Of a stretch of DNA of 64,000 nucleotides, positions 25,446-39,154 are shown piece by piece. A program made the translations under genes and the position numbers. The stretch is from NCBI GenBank assembly GCA_903813345.2, contig CAIIXF020000011.1, forward strand, positions 28,142,166-28,206,165. Direction: 5' to 3'. The notes beneath the pieces were generated by a model. It was not told the DNA's origin. It ran no database searches and worked only from the letters and a program-made list of their open reading frames with translations. The stretch comes from Owenia fusiformis (taxonomy: Eukaryota; Annelida; Polychaeta; Sabellida; Oweniidae). The stretch's first letter is position 1. Each line of letters begins with the position of its first letter.

Positions 25446-25960
25446 CAGTCAAACCTGTATATAGTGAACACTGTTGAAACCTACAGAAAGTGTTCAATAA
25501 AGAGATGTTTGTTTAAAGTGGCAGCAAAAGAAAGACAAAAATGTTACAAATTTCAAAATATGCATACGGTACATGTGTACATTGGGATCCCATTAATTCA
25601 TGAAGGAATCAAAATTGATCAAATATGAAAGTAATGGAAGATTTAAACAAAGAAATGTTCAATTAAGAAACCTGAACACACACTAAAATAGAAAATATAT
25701 AACTGCAGTTATTTCATGTCAGCGTGAACTTGCCTAAACTTGCAAAAATAACATGCAGTAAAACCTGCAACTTGAACTGGTCAGAAGTGTTCGAATTAGC
25801 AGGTGTTCACATTTTAAGAAGTGTTCGAATTAGCAGATGTTCACATTTTAAGGTTTCTGAATATGTGGATCAATTGGAGATAACAACATTGTGATAGAAA
25901 AAGTGTTCACATTAAGATATTCAAATTATTAAGGTATAAGGATATACAGGTGTTTTATTG
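25446..25960 (+). mobile_element. CAGTAAAACCTG-family repeat, two units
   Basis: CAGTCAAACCTG at 25446 and CAGTAAAACCTG at 25756, each followed by GTGTTC-containing sequence (AAGTGTTCGAATTAGCAG twice). The ends resemble pogo/Tigger-type termini, with TA next to the first; this assignment is inference. Confidence 0.45.
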
Positions 25961-27065
25961 AATGACAAAAAGGTTTCTAGGCTTACGACATAGAGAAACA
26001 TCTATGGCATTCAAAGTGACAAGTCAATATATCATTTAGTTAATATCTTGCATTTTAGAAGTTTAATCCCAACCCACCCCTTGAATCAACATATCAGGCC
26101 CCCACTCTGCTATTAAGAGCTCAAGACAAATCCCATCCTTTTGTGGAAATGTGTATTTTACATGGGGGCGCAAAGATGAATTTGTGCGTATACAGTAAAG
26201 GGTGGAGAAATTGGGGATTAAAAACATTCATAATGACGGTTTGATTGATTAAAGACTTTTCAACAAATATAGCTGGCTGATCAACTTTTAAGCACCTGGG
26301 CTCCCCTGTAACAATCCTCCACATTGCAATAAATCATAAAATGGTCATCTATATCAAAAATATGACGAAAAATCAAGATAATACAAATATTCATTAAGAT
26401 GTTACTCTTAATTAGGAAATAACATGAGGTTGACTCTTGCACCAAAATAGAATAAAAAAAAAATCAAACAAGAATTTTTTGAACTGTGTTTGACCAGATA
26501 GAGAGGGGAATTTAATTTTAAGGGGTTGACTCAGGTGGTCTGAGGTGAGTGGGTAGAATAATGCTTGATATATGGGTGGAGCTCATAGTTTGAAATAAAG
26601 ATAGAAATAAAAACATTGATTCAATTGATTTTTATTATTCTATGTGTCTAGATGCTTGAAAATTGCAGAAAGTGAAATCTACTTTGCAAATTCATTATAA
26701 TGTTCATGAACTTTAAAAGTGGAGATGATATTTTTTTCATTTCACTTAATTATACCTATACTAAGAGTACTTACAAACAATATACTACTTTGACATATTT
26801 TACATACTCACGTTCACCGTGGCTTCATATCGTAATAGATACCCTTGAATTTAATTATTTAAGTGTCACATTTATTATCATGGTGTGCTTATGACCTTGA
26901 CCTTGACACCATTTCTGAATTCCATATCACTTACCTTTCCACAGCTACCCTTTCTAGACTTGAATGAACTGCCTTATTTCCCAGTATTTCTAAATGATCT
27001 AATATCACTTTCATGTCTGGATTTTGTTATTTTTTCTCATTCCTCTCATTGGTAATTTCTCAGTT

Positions 27066-27478
27066 CATCATATGAATGTTGTGATATATCTATCTTTCAG
27101 GGATTGTATTCATCCAGGAGGATATTTTGAAATATGAATGTTGTGATATTTCTTTCAGGGGATGGTATTCATCCAGGGGCATATCATGAAATATGAATGT
27201 TGTGATATTTCTTTCAGGGAATGGTATTCATCCAGGGGCATATCATGAAATATGAATGTTGTCTTATTTCTTTCAGGGAATGGTATTCATCCAGGGGCAT
27301 ATCATGAAATATGAATGTTGTGATATTTCTTTCAGGGAATGGTATTCATCCAGGGGCATATCATGAAATATGAATGTTGTGATATTTCTTTCAGGGAATG
27401 GTATTCATCCAGGGGCATGCCATGAAATATGAATGTTGTGATATTTCTTTCAGGGGATGTCATTCATCCAGGGGCATG
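27066..27478 (+). repeat. 59-bp minisatellite carrying an acceptor-like TTTCTTTCAG in each unit
   Basis: About seven units of ATGAATGTTGTGATATTTCT, then TTCAGGGAATGG, then TATTCATCCAGGGGCATA. Each unit includes a pyrimidine tract followed by CAG|GG, a good 3' splice site shape, in the transcribed orientation. Confidence 0.85.
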
Positions 27479-29459
27479 CATGAGATCAGGAAATCACAAC
27501 TAAATGTAGCAAATAATTGCTGAAGTTTCCACTGATGCAAATATTCTGTCTTTGCTCATTAGCAAAGTTCTTAGATTGGTTGCTGGAGGGCTTCTATTGT
27601 CATTTTACAATATTGTGTTTGCAATATCATTAATCATACCATTTTGAATATCATATTCAGAATTCCACAAATCCAAGATATTTATTGATGAGAATATACC
27701 TTATTGTTATTATGAATGTTAATCTTCATTGCAATACCATTTATGAGTCTCTAATACAGTTCTTTAGTTGGTAAAATTACGAATGTGAAAGAATACCACA
27801 TTAAATGAAAGGACTGATGAAATAGACAAACTTAATTTTTTAAGTACTCTAACAAACTTTATATAGTTCTACATCACTAGAAATGTGTAATTTTCACAAA
27901 ATTTCTTCTACAACCTGTGTATATATTGTCTAACTTTTGGAACAGTCCTTGTAGATTTTGGCACTATTCCATATCTAGAACTCTAAATTCCTACTTGAAA
28001 TCAATTTATAGTAAAATAGTTTGACTTTTGTAAATGTCAATTTCTCATCCATTACAATATTGGCTATGTTTATTTATAAATTGTTCTCTGCATTTCACCC
28101 TGTTAATTGATAATTAGCAACTCTAGTAAATTCTGTCAAATGTTTGTGTAATAGAAAAAATAATTGAAGTTCATTTAAGTTGAAATGTTTTCTCCAGTGC
28201 ATTTCTATAAATTCCAATTAGAGATTGTTATAAGAAGAAGAATGTTTGAATAATTGTAAATGAGAAGTCATGTTTGCAATACTAAATAGCGCTAATTCTG
28301 GTGGAAAAGATGTAAAAAGTGCTATTAAAGAACCGTTTGTGATAGCAATGTAAATCACGGCACTTTTGATTATCCAAAAGTCAACCTTTGCTTTGGTTAA
28401 AGTGCCAATGACGTCCTTTAACTTTAAACAAACCTACCAAAAAACAATATATTCTAACCCCCAGTAGATATCAAAGTTGTGTATTGTATGTATTTTCGTT
28501 TGTTTCATATACATTCTTTCTTGTAATTATCACCTTAAATCGTCCCCTACTGAGAACGAGTTTGTTTTTCGCTCGCTTCTCTTAAAATAGTCTCTCTGTC
28601 TTGATTATAGGTCAACTATGTGTGATATTGTATGCATAGTTGATTTCTTGACACATTCAGATGGGCCCTTTAGGACGGGTCATGGTGATTTTGTTTTAAA
28701 CTTGAACTCCCATGGCAGTGTCTCAGAATAGACACCCCAGTAGGCAGATAGAGAAAAAGTCAAAATTTGTAGAAAATAGTCCCAATCATGTGACACTAGC
28801 ATGGAACAAGAACCAAACACGTCAATTGCTATGGGGTATGTAGTTTAGTTAGGTATAATTAGATAGGATTGTCTCGAATCAAGACGTATAAGCCTGTACA
28901 TACATGTAGACTTTAATGTGTCCTGTTTTGATACAATTTTCAATAAAAGAAATAAATACATATAGTATATAATAGAGTGTGTGAGTAACATGTTTCAGTG
29001 ATTATTATTTTTTTTTTATTCTAAATTAAGTATAGTGGGCCTTTAATATATTAAAATATTATAAAAATAGAAAAGAAGAGATTCAGTATGTCTGGATCAA
29101 CACTTTATTCCAAAAAAACTTTTTTGGGATAAAAACCACATTTTCATGATGTTAACAAAACAAAATCTGATAAAAGGTCACCTGAATTGATATCCTTCAA
29201 ATCTGTTATACTCTTCCCCTTGTATTGGCAGGCTTAACATTTTTATAGTAACCAAATATCCAGCTTCCTTTAACATTTCAATTGTTCAATAAATTACATC
29301 ACTTCTTCTGATTACTTTTAAAAAGATTGGAAATACTGCATTATATATGCATTTCAGTTAATACATTCTCATGTATTGTTATCTGCAAAATATATTTGAT
29401 TATATGTATTTCTTTTGTTAATTTCCCGAGAATGCATCTGAAATTTCCTGGAAGGGGTT

Positions 29460-29760
29460 ATTTGATGATAGACTTGTAGGCGGAATTAGCATAATTAGCT
29501 CAATCTCATTGTAGAAACAATGGCTCTTGAAATAAGTAACCTTCGCTTTAAGGCGCTACTTTAACTGCTTTACATGCGGCAATTCTCACGTCACAAGTTA
29601 CAATCAGAGACAAATATTTTCATTTGCGCTAAATTGTTTTTATAATGAGGCAATCAGTTGAATGAGTCGAGGTTATTGCAAATTGGTCAAAGATTGTTGG
29701 AAAGCGCAAAAAGAGCAATTTTATCAAAGCATAATTGAAATTTTTTATAATACTATGGCT
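29460..29760. other. Possible conserved non-coding block
   Basis: High-complexity, non-repetitive DNA with several homeodomain-type TAATTA sites, AACAATGG and ATTGCAAAT motifs. Only a comparison with other genomes could tell whether it is an enhancer. Confidence 0.2.
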
Positions 29761-29924
29761 TATGGATTGCAGAATATTCTCCGAGTTTAAGACCACTCTG
29801 ATTTCTTGAATGATTAATAACCCTATTGTTTTAGAAATTCCTCACCTGGAGGAGGAGATTTTGCCTTAGGGTGGTTTAAGGTTGCAGTATAACTTTACCT
29901 ATACCGGAGATCCTTTTATATTTT

Positions 29925-30095
29925 CCGAAACTTTAAATGTCGTCTGCTCATGCTTTTTTCACACCACTTCTCTCTAAAATTTGAATGAAGTTTTCAATTT
30001 TCTGACATTTCTATACAATTTAGAGTATTCACTACATGTCTATAGGTTATATTCCTCACCATTACCTCTATATCTTGTCATATTTCATGTTTGAA
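29925..30095 (+). repeat. Dispersed repeat, copy 2 (see 18468)
   Basis: Same order of motifs as copy 1, diverged, same orientation; class unknown. Confidence 0.5.
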
Positions 30096-33006
30096 AACTT
30101 GACAGGGATGATATGTGACTATGGGTGATGCCCCTCGGGTCTCCTATATTCTCACATAGAAACATCCCAAGAGCACGAACCGACAGCTTTATGAATGAAA
30201 TTCTACGTCATCTTTTATTGATCAATGTATTAAAATATCAGCTCGGTTAACAAAGTTATTGCTCTAATATCATAATCTCTTTCAGTCACATTTTGGTAAA
30301 TAAACGAGCCCAATCCAATATTCTAGCGACGAATTTCGAGAGAGGTTGTTAGTTCATCATAATTTGATTAAGTCAAAAATAGCTGGAGTCTATAAATAAA
30401 TCATTGGATTGATCGTTACTAAGTAGTTAATACATAGGTCATGCATGGAGGTTTGAATCTGAAAATTAATTACACGATTGTCGGTTAATAAGAGAAAATA
30501 TTTTGAATTTAGGGCACACAAAGGCACAATGGGCAACAGTTGCAAAAAGCAACCAAATAAAATAGCTTTCAAGAATTGTAAAAATAATTCAAATGTACTT
30601 TTAGGTAAGATTACAATTCCCAAAATAAAACCCTGGGAAACACTAGACATAATTTTAAACATAAAGCAGCCCCTTATTCTAATTCCTGTAGAAGCCTCTA
30701 TTATTGAATTTCTGCACTATTGTGGGAGACCTTTATTCATCATTTTCGGAATGGATTACCATGGTTGAAATTAAATCCAGAGATCTAAGATTTTTAGAAA
30801 GCAAATAATCGTTCTGATTGAGGGTTTTAATTTGCAAATTCGTTCATGTCTATACAGATGAAAGTGTTTTATATAGAGCCAGACTAGACCCTTTATAGTT
30901 GTACAGTTGATATTAGGGGGCCTCTCATGCCCTTATATAACAACCCAGGACGGTTTAACTGTTGTGCATTTCTAATACATACCCTTTGATAATTAGATAT
31001 CTTGTTATTTTTAAAACAAGTAAAAACATAGAATAATGTTAAATACAGTCATTTATCTCAGTACTAGTTCAATTAATTATTATACTGTATAGGATTAAAT
31101 AACCTTTTAAATCACCAACAATACTTTCAGTTGTAAGTGGTGTATATTGACATCAAACAAAAATATATAATCATTGTTGCGCTTAACAGGTAGCTTATAT
31201 AGCGACTTTGAAGAAATCTACATTGTAGTATTACCTCATTAAGACTGCATTAAAATATTGATGTAAGCTTTATTTGGATGTATTGAGGAACGCTAGTAAG
31301 AGATGCGTCATGCCAGGGGCCACATTCGCCCCCTGCATCTATAGATTTTACAATGTAAAAATACTCAGCTCTGTCAAAACAATGCACAAATCGTCATGTT
31401 ATTGTCTCTTATTCTTCAATGCAGGGAAAAAAATACAAATATACAACCAATGCGATGGTCTTGTTATTATGTGAATATTGCGCTAAAAAGTTGAGCATGT
31501 GATTCAGATTATGAGTTTTTGAAAAAATAAGAATGAGTTGAACCTTTTGGGGGAGTAGCTTATATATGATGTATATCATGTCGAAAATAAGAATCAGAAG
31601 GACGTCACGACAAAAAACTAATTCGTTAATTGTTACTTATTGATAAACACTATTTTTGTGATTATTGATAGAATGATAATGATTTATGGATTATATCAAT
31701 GGGCTTTGGATTATGTCAAGGGGTCTTTTGATCAGGATATCGTGGGAGAACGGGATCAGACATCTCACTAGGCACACGCAGCTTAACTCATTGAATTAAC
31801 AGACAAATGAAGTCAGAATAATGAATGATAATATACAGCGTTAAACCGTGTGAGAAAGTCCTGGGGTGGCAACTTGAACAGGCTTAGCATTGTTCAAAAT
31901 TATGTTGCACCTATTGACTTTTGACTGGCAAAATATGATTATGTTTTCATCCATAATCTTCGACTATCAGTTGGTTAGCGGTACAACCAGGGGGCCAAGA
32001 AACCATAGAAAATTTTATGAATAAAAGCATGAGGAGGTAAAGTTAATAGAACACGAGAGGATAGTAGCCAAAATTCCGACTCTTTCCTACCCCCCTTGGT
32101 AATACCACGTAGGTAGTGCATACAACCAAGGGCAAAATACAACAAATTTCAAGCTTAGATCTTTTTCATATGTTTAAATATTTATTTAAGATCTCACATC
32201 TGAGTAAAATACTCTAAATATTTTCTTCCCCGTTGGGAGTTAGAATTTCAGTTTGTTTTCATTGGCCGATTTATATGCAATATGACATCATCAATGGGCT
32301 TGTAGATGCTCTACTATATTATAGTCACAAGTTGCGTTGGTTTATGTGTGGTCAGTTTGTGGTTAATAACTTTGATTGGATGTCAAAATAGATTTTATTG
32401 AGTGATTTCTAGTTTCATATATGTAACATTTAATCATTTAATCCCAGGCCTGTTTTAATAACATTTATACAACATGTTAAGTGAAGCAAATGTTATTTTG
32501 AAATGCTGCTTATTTGTAATTTAAACTCTGTTCTGAAGGTGAAGAAAGAAAATGATTCTGATTATCAACTTTATTTATGACTTAATACACTAGAATGTAT
32601 ATAAATAAGTCAACTTAATAAGGGTCATTGTTGGAAGTCCAAGTCCAGGACACAATTTTAAGTCATATGATCTGTTTAAAGGCCCTGGATGAAGGCAGGG
32701 GAACTGATCAATCTTATATCTTCATATTACATCAGAGACTTTCTATAAATGATGAAGTACTTAGCATAAAACAATAGGATTATACTTTCTCATATCCTGA
32801 AAATACACACCCTACTACATAAGGTCCTCACCTGAGAAATTTCTTCATCCTAGGTCCTTACCTAACATGTTTACGAATATCTGACCTGTTGCATCCAGGA
32901 CAATGCATGTTACACAAACAAGAAGAGCTACCTATATATATGAACTATTATTGCATTAACTTTGAGTTAATCAAGGATTGGTGACTTATAACATATAATT
33001 CATCAT

Positions 33007-33420
33007 AAACAGATGATAACAGACAATTGATAACGCCTAATTCATAACAAACAATTTATAACCAAACAATTGATAACTAAAAATTGATAACACATACATG
33101 TAATTTATAACAAACGCTTGATCAAGTGATATCGCAGAATTCATAACAAATAATTTATTGCATATAATTTATAACAAGTAATTGATAACAAAATTGATTA
33201 CAAACAATTGATAACACAAAATTGATAACAAACAATGGATAACACAAAATTGATAACAAACAAGTGATCGTACAAAATTGATAACAAACAATTGATAACA
33301 CAAAATTGATAACAAACAATGGATAACACAAAATTCATAACAAACAAGTGATCGCACAAAATTGATAACAAACATTTGATAACACAAAATTGATAACAAA
33401 TAATTGATAACAGAGACAAA
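33007..33420 (-). repeat. ATTGATAACAAA array
   Basis: About 28 imperfect units of 14-16 bp (AACAATTGATAACACAAA). It keeps two frames open on the - strand, which makes false proteins rich in L, S, Y and C. Confidence 0.8.
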
Positions 33421-34376
33421 ACAAGTTAAATTCCTTTGCTTGTTCTCATTACAGTCAGAACAAACCAACAATGATGCACATCCATAAAACACACATAGCC
33501 ATATTTTTATTTTAAAAGTCATTAAGTGTGTTCAGTGTGTCTGATATGTCTGTCTGCTATAATGAGGCAACACGGGTGGGAGGTTCGCGTTACATATGTT
33601 ATATCTAAATACTCTCTGATCCCAGGATCCCCCTGTGTGTTACATGTTGCTAAAATCTACTAAACTGGCAATTATGAACCTTCAGTTATGATTAGTATTT
33701 TACTTGAGGGATTAGCATATGACCAGTCAGATCACCGTGGTAATTGTAGACAGGTGTAATTTGATAGAATATATCACCCTGAATATCTTCTTTGATGATC
33801 AGAGAGTTCCAGGGGTTTTATGTCATGTCTCAATGTTGGTTTTGTAATTTGCTCATATGCTGCATATTCAAAGAAAATTCTGGGCTAAATTTTTATATTT
33901 TGGTAACTTATTCGGGATTTGGTCCTTTACATTGAAAATTGAAGACCCCCAAAGCAATACTTTAGTTCAATATTCAGATTTACCTATTTACAGTGTAGTT
34001 CGTTCAAAATATACCAAAAGACCCTATTTTTGTTCAATCTTTACAGATTTCCGTGATGGCCATCCATTGATCCCAAAAAGTCCTATTTTCACCTTAATTT
34101 CCTCACCCTGTAGTTAAAGTCACCCAGTATTTAGGAAGGAGCCTGTAATGGCCACCCATTGATATGTGAGCATGTGTGATCTAGGGTCTCTAATACTCTA
34201 ATATGATAGATTAGAGACAGTTGGTTATAATTTTCAATAATCTTGTTTTGTCACAGCAAGAACAAGTCTTTCCTACTGAGCGCTGGGCAGATCTCATTCA
34301 TCATGAGCATAAAATGAATATTTTTTTACCAACCATTATAACTAACTGACTTTGTCCTAGAATGTGTAGACATATA

Positions 34377-34525
34377 CACTGGCGGATCTGGCCCCCCCCC
34401 CCCCCCTTGGATGGGCCCAGAAAAAAAATTGGGCCTAAAAAAATTTGAGCCAAAAAATGCCTTAAGTTTTTTTCTCAGACCAGAAGTTTGGTCCCCCCCT
34501 TTGTTGGTTCCCAGATCCGCCCTTG
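34377..34525. mobile_element. 149-bp MITE with GGCGGATCTGG ends and a poly(C) run
   Basis: CACTGGCGGATCTGG at the left and CCAGATCCGCCCTTG at the right, flanked on both sides by ATATA (34372-34376 and 34526-34530), a likely 5-bp target duplication. Fifteen C's follow the left end. Confidence 0.6.
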
Positions 34526-36839
34526 ATATAGGTCATAGTGGCTAGTATATTGAATATCATTTATTTAAAACTAGCCTTATTTGTCTAACTTGCTTATATC
34601 AGATCTCAACAAATTATTCTTTTTATTTTGAGCCTAATTTAAGATAATTAAAATACTAACATATATTTTATTTGTAATCAAGCAAAATTAAATTTGAATA
34701 GTAGAAAAAAAAAATCTTTTTTTAATAGGGTGAGTCTACTCCTTTTAGTTACACATACCTTGAACTTGGGTAGTTGGGCAAATAATAAACCAGGTCTAGT
34801 TTCATCAATCATTCTTAAGAAGTTTCTCCAAACAAATAGTCAGAAATCTTGTCTAAAAGTACATTTGTTTATTTGCTAGGATAATTAATACATCAATTAA
34901 TTAGTGTAAGTTTACCAAAAGTGAATTCTTCACAAATACTTCCAAACTGGTATTCTCTGTGCTTAATACATTTGCGTTAGATTTCTCCTAACTCCATCTT
35001 TCTGAAGTTAAAAAGGAACAGTTTATTTTGCTTGAAATGGTTCGCCCTTTCTCTATTGATTTCTCTGGGATTGGTGCAAAATGATGCAAATTTGAAAACA
35101 CTTGCACCTACTCAAAATCACTGCACCCAGTTGGTGTTTTGAAGTTTTTCAATTTTTCAAAAGATGCTTATTAAAAGAAATAATAAAATCACAATCTGAT
35201 TTCATTTCGGCTTCATTGGAGTGTTTTATAAAGCTTATATGATCAACTTCTTTGAAAAATTCATAAAGAATTAAATTGTATCTTGTTTCAATACAAATAC
35301 TCCCTCCCATTCGTTTGAATCATTTGAAGTAACGAGAGCAAGAAATACTCTATTTTCTCTATCAGGGAAACAATTTAAACTTGTGGGACATTTGTTGTTA
35401 TGAATGGGACAGAATAAGCTGAAACAATTGTTCCATAGTAACGGAGATAAATAGCCAAGTAGCCAAAAGTCTGCTCTGTTTAGACGTGATTTGGTTGGTG
35501 ATCTTGGCAACCCATTGTTTTAAATGATATACACGAACGAAATAAACAGATTTACATGAGTTAAATTGGTTTGTGGGTACATTTCCTCATTAATGCGTGG
35601 GATGATCAAATGGCTCAAAATCTGGTAATTGAACTAATGAAATGAATTACAATTTGCAATAGTATATGATACAAGGGCTTAATGGTTGTTGCAGTACATA
35701 CAAATTTGGCAAATAAATGACATTATAAAAAAGTGGGAATAGTCATGATTTTGGAAGTTCGGTATATTTTAATCTCTGCTGCAATATTGGGAATTTGTCT
35801 AAGAGCCCGTGGGCATTTACAAGAATGTATTTTCACTCATTTTAAACATCTATGGTTGTTTCATAATTAACAGAAAGTGCTTTCGATCCAGGGGCTTATT
35901 TTAGGCACTTAGTGGGAATTTAAAAATAAAATTAAATACACTGAAATATTTATATTCTTTATATGCATAATGCTGATTTAAGCCAGTTCGAAAGAGAACC
36001 TTTAATTATATTTCTCTTGCTTTGTATACCAAGGGTAGCAAAAATTAATAATTTCATTTTGAATAAATGCCCATTTATATATTTTTGTCCAATGAACGAG
36101 TTTTGTGTGGGAGGAGGGACGCTTACTTCTGCAAGTCTTCATCGGGTTTCTGCCCTCATTTTTCTGAGCTTGTTCTTGAGTAAGTCTAGCTGTAATGTTA
36201 GAGAACATAGGAGAATTGATACGAGACTTGAGAGTCAAGTACCTCACAAGGGAGAGTTTTTGATACATTCTAAGTGTTAGAGTCTTTAGTATATGTTTGG
36301 AATCCCAATGACTTGGTTATGGGCAGTCTGAGACACCCTAAAATCAAATCACTTTTTCAAATTTCTGAAATTGTTCCGAAAAAAAACATCCCGATTTTAT
36401 TTCAGCTGCTTTTCAAAGGCAAGATTTGGGATATTGTCATTATTTTTTTATCGTTTCTTAATTTATTTGGTAACTGGATCTTTAATATTTGACAAATCAG
36501 CAAAATATTTAAGAAGGGGCCTCCAATAAAAACCATTAGTAGTTCCAGCAAATAAGGCGGGGGTGTACACTAAATGGAATAACTGAATAATCAGATAAAT
36601 TTGACATTTCACTTCTCTCAGTCGATTTGGTTTTATTAAATCAAAAGTCAAATAGCCCATAAGTTACTTGAACATGTTTAATCACATCTACTCAATAGTG
36701 TAAGTGAAATATTGGATAACTCCTTTCATGTTCCTTTTGTTTATTATGAGGCTTTGTGATGAAATTATATCAACATCTCCCAATATCTCCTTTGGGGGTA
36801 CCTTATTCAAGACCAGCTTTCACTGTATAAATATGAAAT

Positions 36840-37016
36840 GTTGAGGTCCTTAGAAATGTAGAACCTGTCTTAAGTGTTCCACTTGGGAAGTGACCTACTT
36901 ACAGAGGTTCATTTAACATAAAGTCAGTTGGTCTTGGGACTCTGAAAAGTGTTCCACTAACAGAGGTGTTCCACTTCTAGATGTGTTCCACTTTACAGGT
37001 TTCACTGTATTTTCAA
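36840..37016 (-). mobile_element. CAGTAAAACCTG-family repeat, inverted
   Basis: Ends in ACAGGTTTCACTGTA and contains GTGTTCCACTT-like units; it is the reverse-oriented relative of the 25.4-kb and 50.9-kb copies. Confidence 0.4.
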
Positions 37017-37865
37017 AAACACTGTGTTCAATATTGAGTCTGACTTTATTTCTAATTTTGTTAGCTGACTGAGAGATTTCTCCTTTAGGATACCTGTTGA
37101 TTACTTTATTGTGACATCACCCACATAACATCATCAAATCACAATACAATGCATATATAACACTCCATATACAAATACAAATAATGCATTCTATTCTTGA
37201 ATCTTATTCAAGTTTTTATTGAGCAAAAGCACTAGTAGAAATATCTACTATAATAAATAATCTGAAGCTATGTGAAAAATCACCTTTACATTAAAACTAT
37301 ATAGTTCAAGTAGGAATACTTCAAGTTGTATTTTTAGTTTAGTTGTGTTACAGAGTTATTCATTTCCGTATATTTCTCTAGCCAATCAGAAAGAGGAACT
37401 AATGTTTACGATTATTGTTGAGGTTTCAGATAGCCAATAACATTTTGAGAAATGTCACCAATAAAATATATCTCACATTTTTACAAGCAGAACGTGTTTT
37501 TATTCAATTGAATGATTGTTTATGACCATTGAACATATTTTACTTTATATACAGTTTGTTTACCCTAATTGAACTTAAAGTAACACAACAAAAACAACAA
37601 AAAATCAACATTTTAGTATTTTATCCAAATTTCAAATTTGTCAAAATATATTATAATCAATCATGCCATGAATCTGTTGTAGATTAAAGATGGCAATATG
37701 TACTTCATTAAAAATTATTCAAAGTGGCAATTCAATAATTTTCAATAATGGCCTAGTCTGATTGTATGTAAAGTATCATCATGTTATACATTGATAATGT
37801 CTCCAAGATATGTTGTTTTTAAGAGTAATGATCACAAATTAAATATATGAAAATATCATAATATA

Positions 37866-37940
37866 ACATGACAAGGCATTAACATGCAAAATGTCACTAC
37901 CTGCCATTTGTTACAGATACCAACCACCAAATGCCAAACA
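37866..37940 (-). repeat. Dispersed repeat, copy 3 (see 930 and 2183)
   Basis: Reverse complement of the other two: AGGCATTAACATGCAAAATG, TGTTACAGATxCCAACCACC, AAATGCCAAAC. Confidence 0.6.
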
Positions 37941-38525
37941 TGATTATTTTAAAGGATTTTTGTAGGAGATGGGGTCTTAAGGAGATTTCCTTCATGGGCA
38001 ATGAACTATTCAATGTGTTGATTCAGTTAGATTACCTTATTTGTCCAAGTAGTGAGTCCATTTTCTTAAAATAGACAAGAAAATATGATGAAGTAGTATT
38101 CTGACGTCAAACTGATGGAGATTTCATCCTCTCAAAAATACAACGTGAAATTGAATAAATAGATGATAGGTTGTTCAGAAGATTAGTTTTATTATATATG
38201 TTTACAATTATTTAATACAATTATTAAAGATCAATACCTTAATCAATTGAGAAGATAATTTTAGAATAAAACAAAGCTTGCCTCTGTTCAAACAAAGTTA
38301 TCGCTCAGTATTAGGTCCCTAGGTGTAAAATGTCATATGAGGCGGTCATATCTTTAACTGTTTCTCTTTGAAAGTGTACTATAATTTTCATTCTTGCGTG
38401 TTCCTGCACAGTTAAGGCCTCAAGCTATATGCTGTTTGCGTCATTTATTGCATTTTCAATGTTTTAAACTGTATTTTCCCTTTAAAAAAAGAACTCGGGG
38501 GTTGCTATATCTCCGGGTTGACTTA

Positions 38526-39154
38526 CAGGGTGTCAAAAAACAACGGCACCCCCCTCTACAGCAAAAAGTACTTAATATAACATGGTGTGTCATATCTCAT
38601 TTTAAAGACAATTTAATTCTGGAGTTACCTGAGAAATTTCAGCTTTATATCATATAATTTTACAGATTTACAGCTGATTCTTAGTAGTTGGTATGACCAC
38701 CAGTTGCTGCTCAAACAGCAGCTTATCTGGACAGATATGATTTCAATGAAAATTCAAATAAATGTGTAGCATTGCATAATCCTCTAAGCACTTTCCTCAA
38801 ATTCTTCAGAAATACATCCTCACCATATCTTTTTTCAAGAGGCTCTTCGTCCATCAATTCCTATACCCTGTTTTTCAGAACTGAACCCATATGTTCAGTG
38901 CAGTTGAAATCTGAGTTAATTCTTTCATATTCCACTTTCTGAAGATTTGACCTTTAACCAGTAACAGAGCAGCAAATAAAGTACCAAAGTAGCAAATTTA
39001 AAAACAATGTAGCTTTTTTAATATAAAATTTTATTAAATGAAATTTGAGGAGTAACTCCAGAATTAAATTATCTTTCAAATGATGTATGACACAATATGG
39101 AACATTCAGGACTGTTTGCTGTAGAGGGGGGTGCCGTTGTTTTTTGACACCCTG
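38526..39154 (-). mobile_element. Mariner-like element with perfect 40-bp terminal repeats
   Basis: Both ends are identical for 40 bp, starting CAGGGTGTCAAAAAACAACG and continuing through a C6 run. They are flanked by TA on each side. Weaker pairing extends the arms to about 110 bp (a GAATTAAATT/AATTTAATTC pair). Inside, on the - strand around 38685-38735, the reading A-A-V-stop-A-A-T-G-G-H-T-N-Y recalls the C-terminal end of Tc1/mariner transposases, here broken by stops. The element is non-autonomous. Confidence 0.6.
38680..38880 (-). pseudogene. Decayed mariner-type transposase C-terminus
   Basis: Only a short stretch reads as transposase-like (A-x-GGHTNY near the end), with in-frame stops before and after. 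The upstream 150 bp keeps an ATGGTGAGGATGTATTTCTG stretch without clear catalytic motifs. The call rests on the short motif and on the mariner-like ends around it. Confidence 0.35.

Noticed and set aside
30463-30603. Possible cassette exon between exons 1 and 2, with a good donor (TTTTAG|GTAAGA) in phase 1
   Set aside because: The only nearby acceptor enters in phase 2, and using phase 1 leads quickly to a stop, so it does not fit between the two exons.
33169-33522. 117-codon - strand frame rich in C, L and Y
   Set aside because: Translation of the ATTGATAAC array; a second frame gives the same repeated words.
35963-36280. Overlapping open frames of 105 (+) and 88 (-) codons
   Set aside because: No family recognised on either strand, and no supporting splice or promoter signals.
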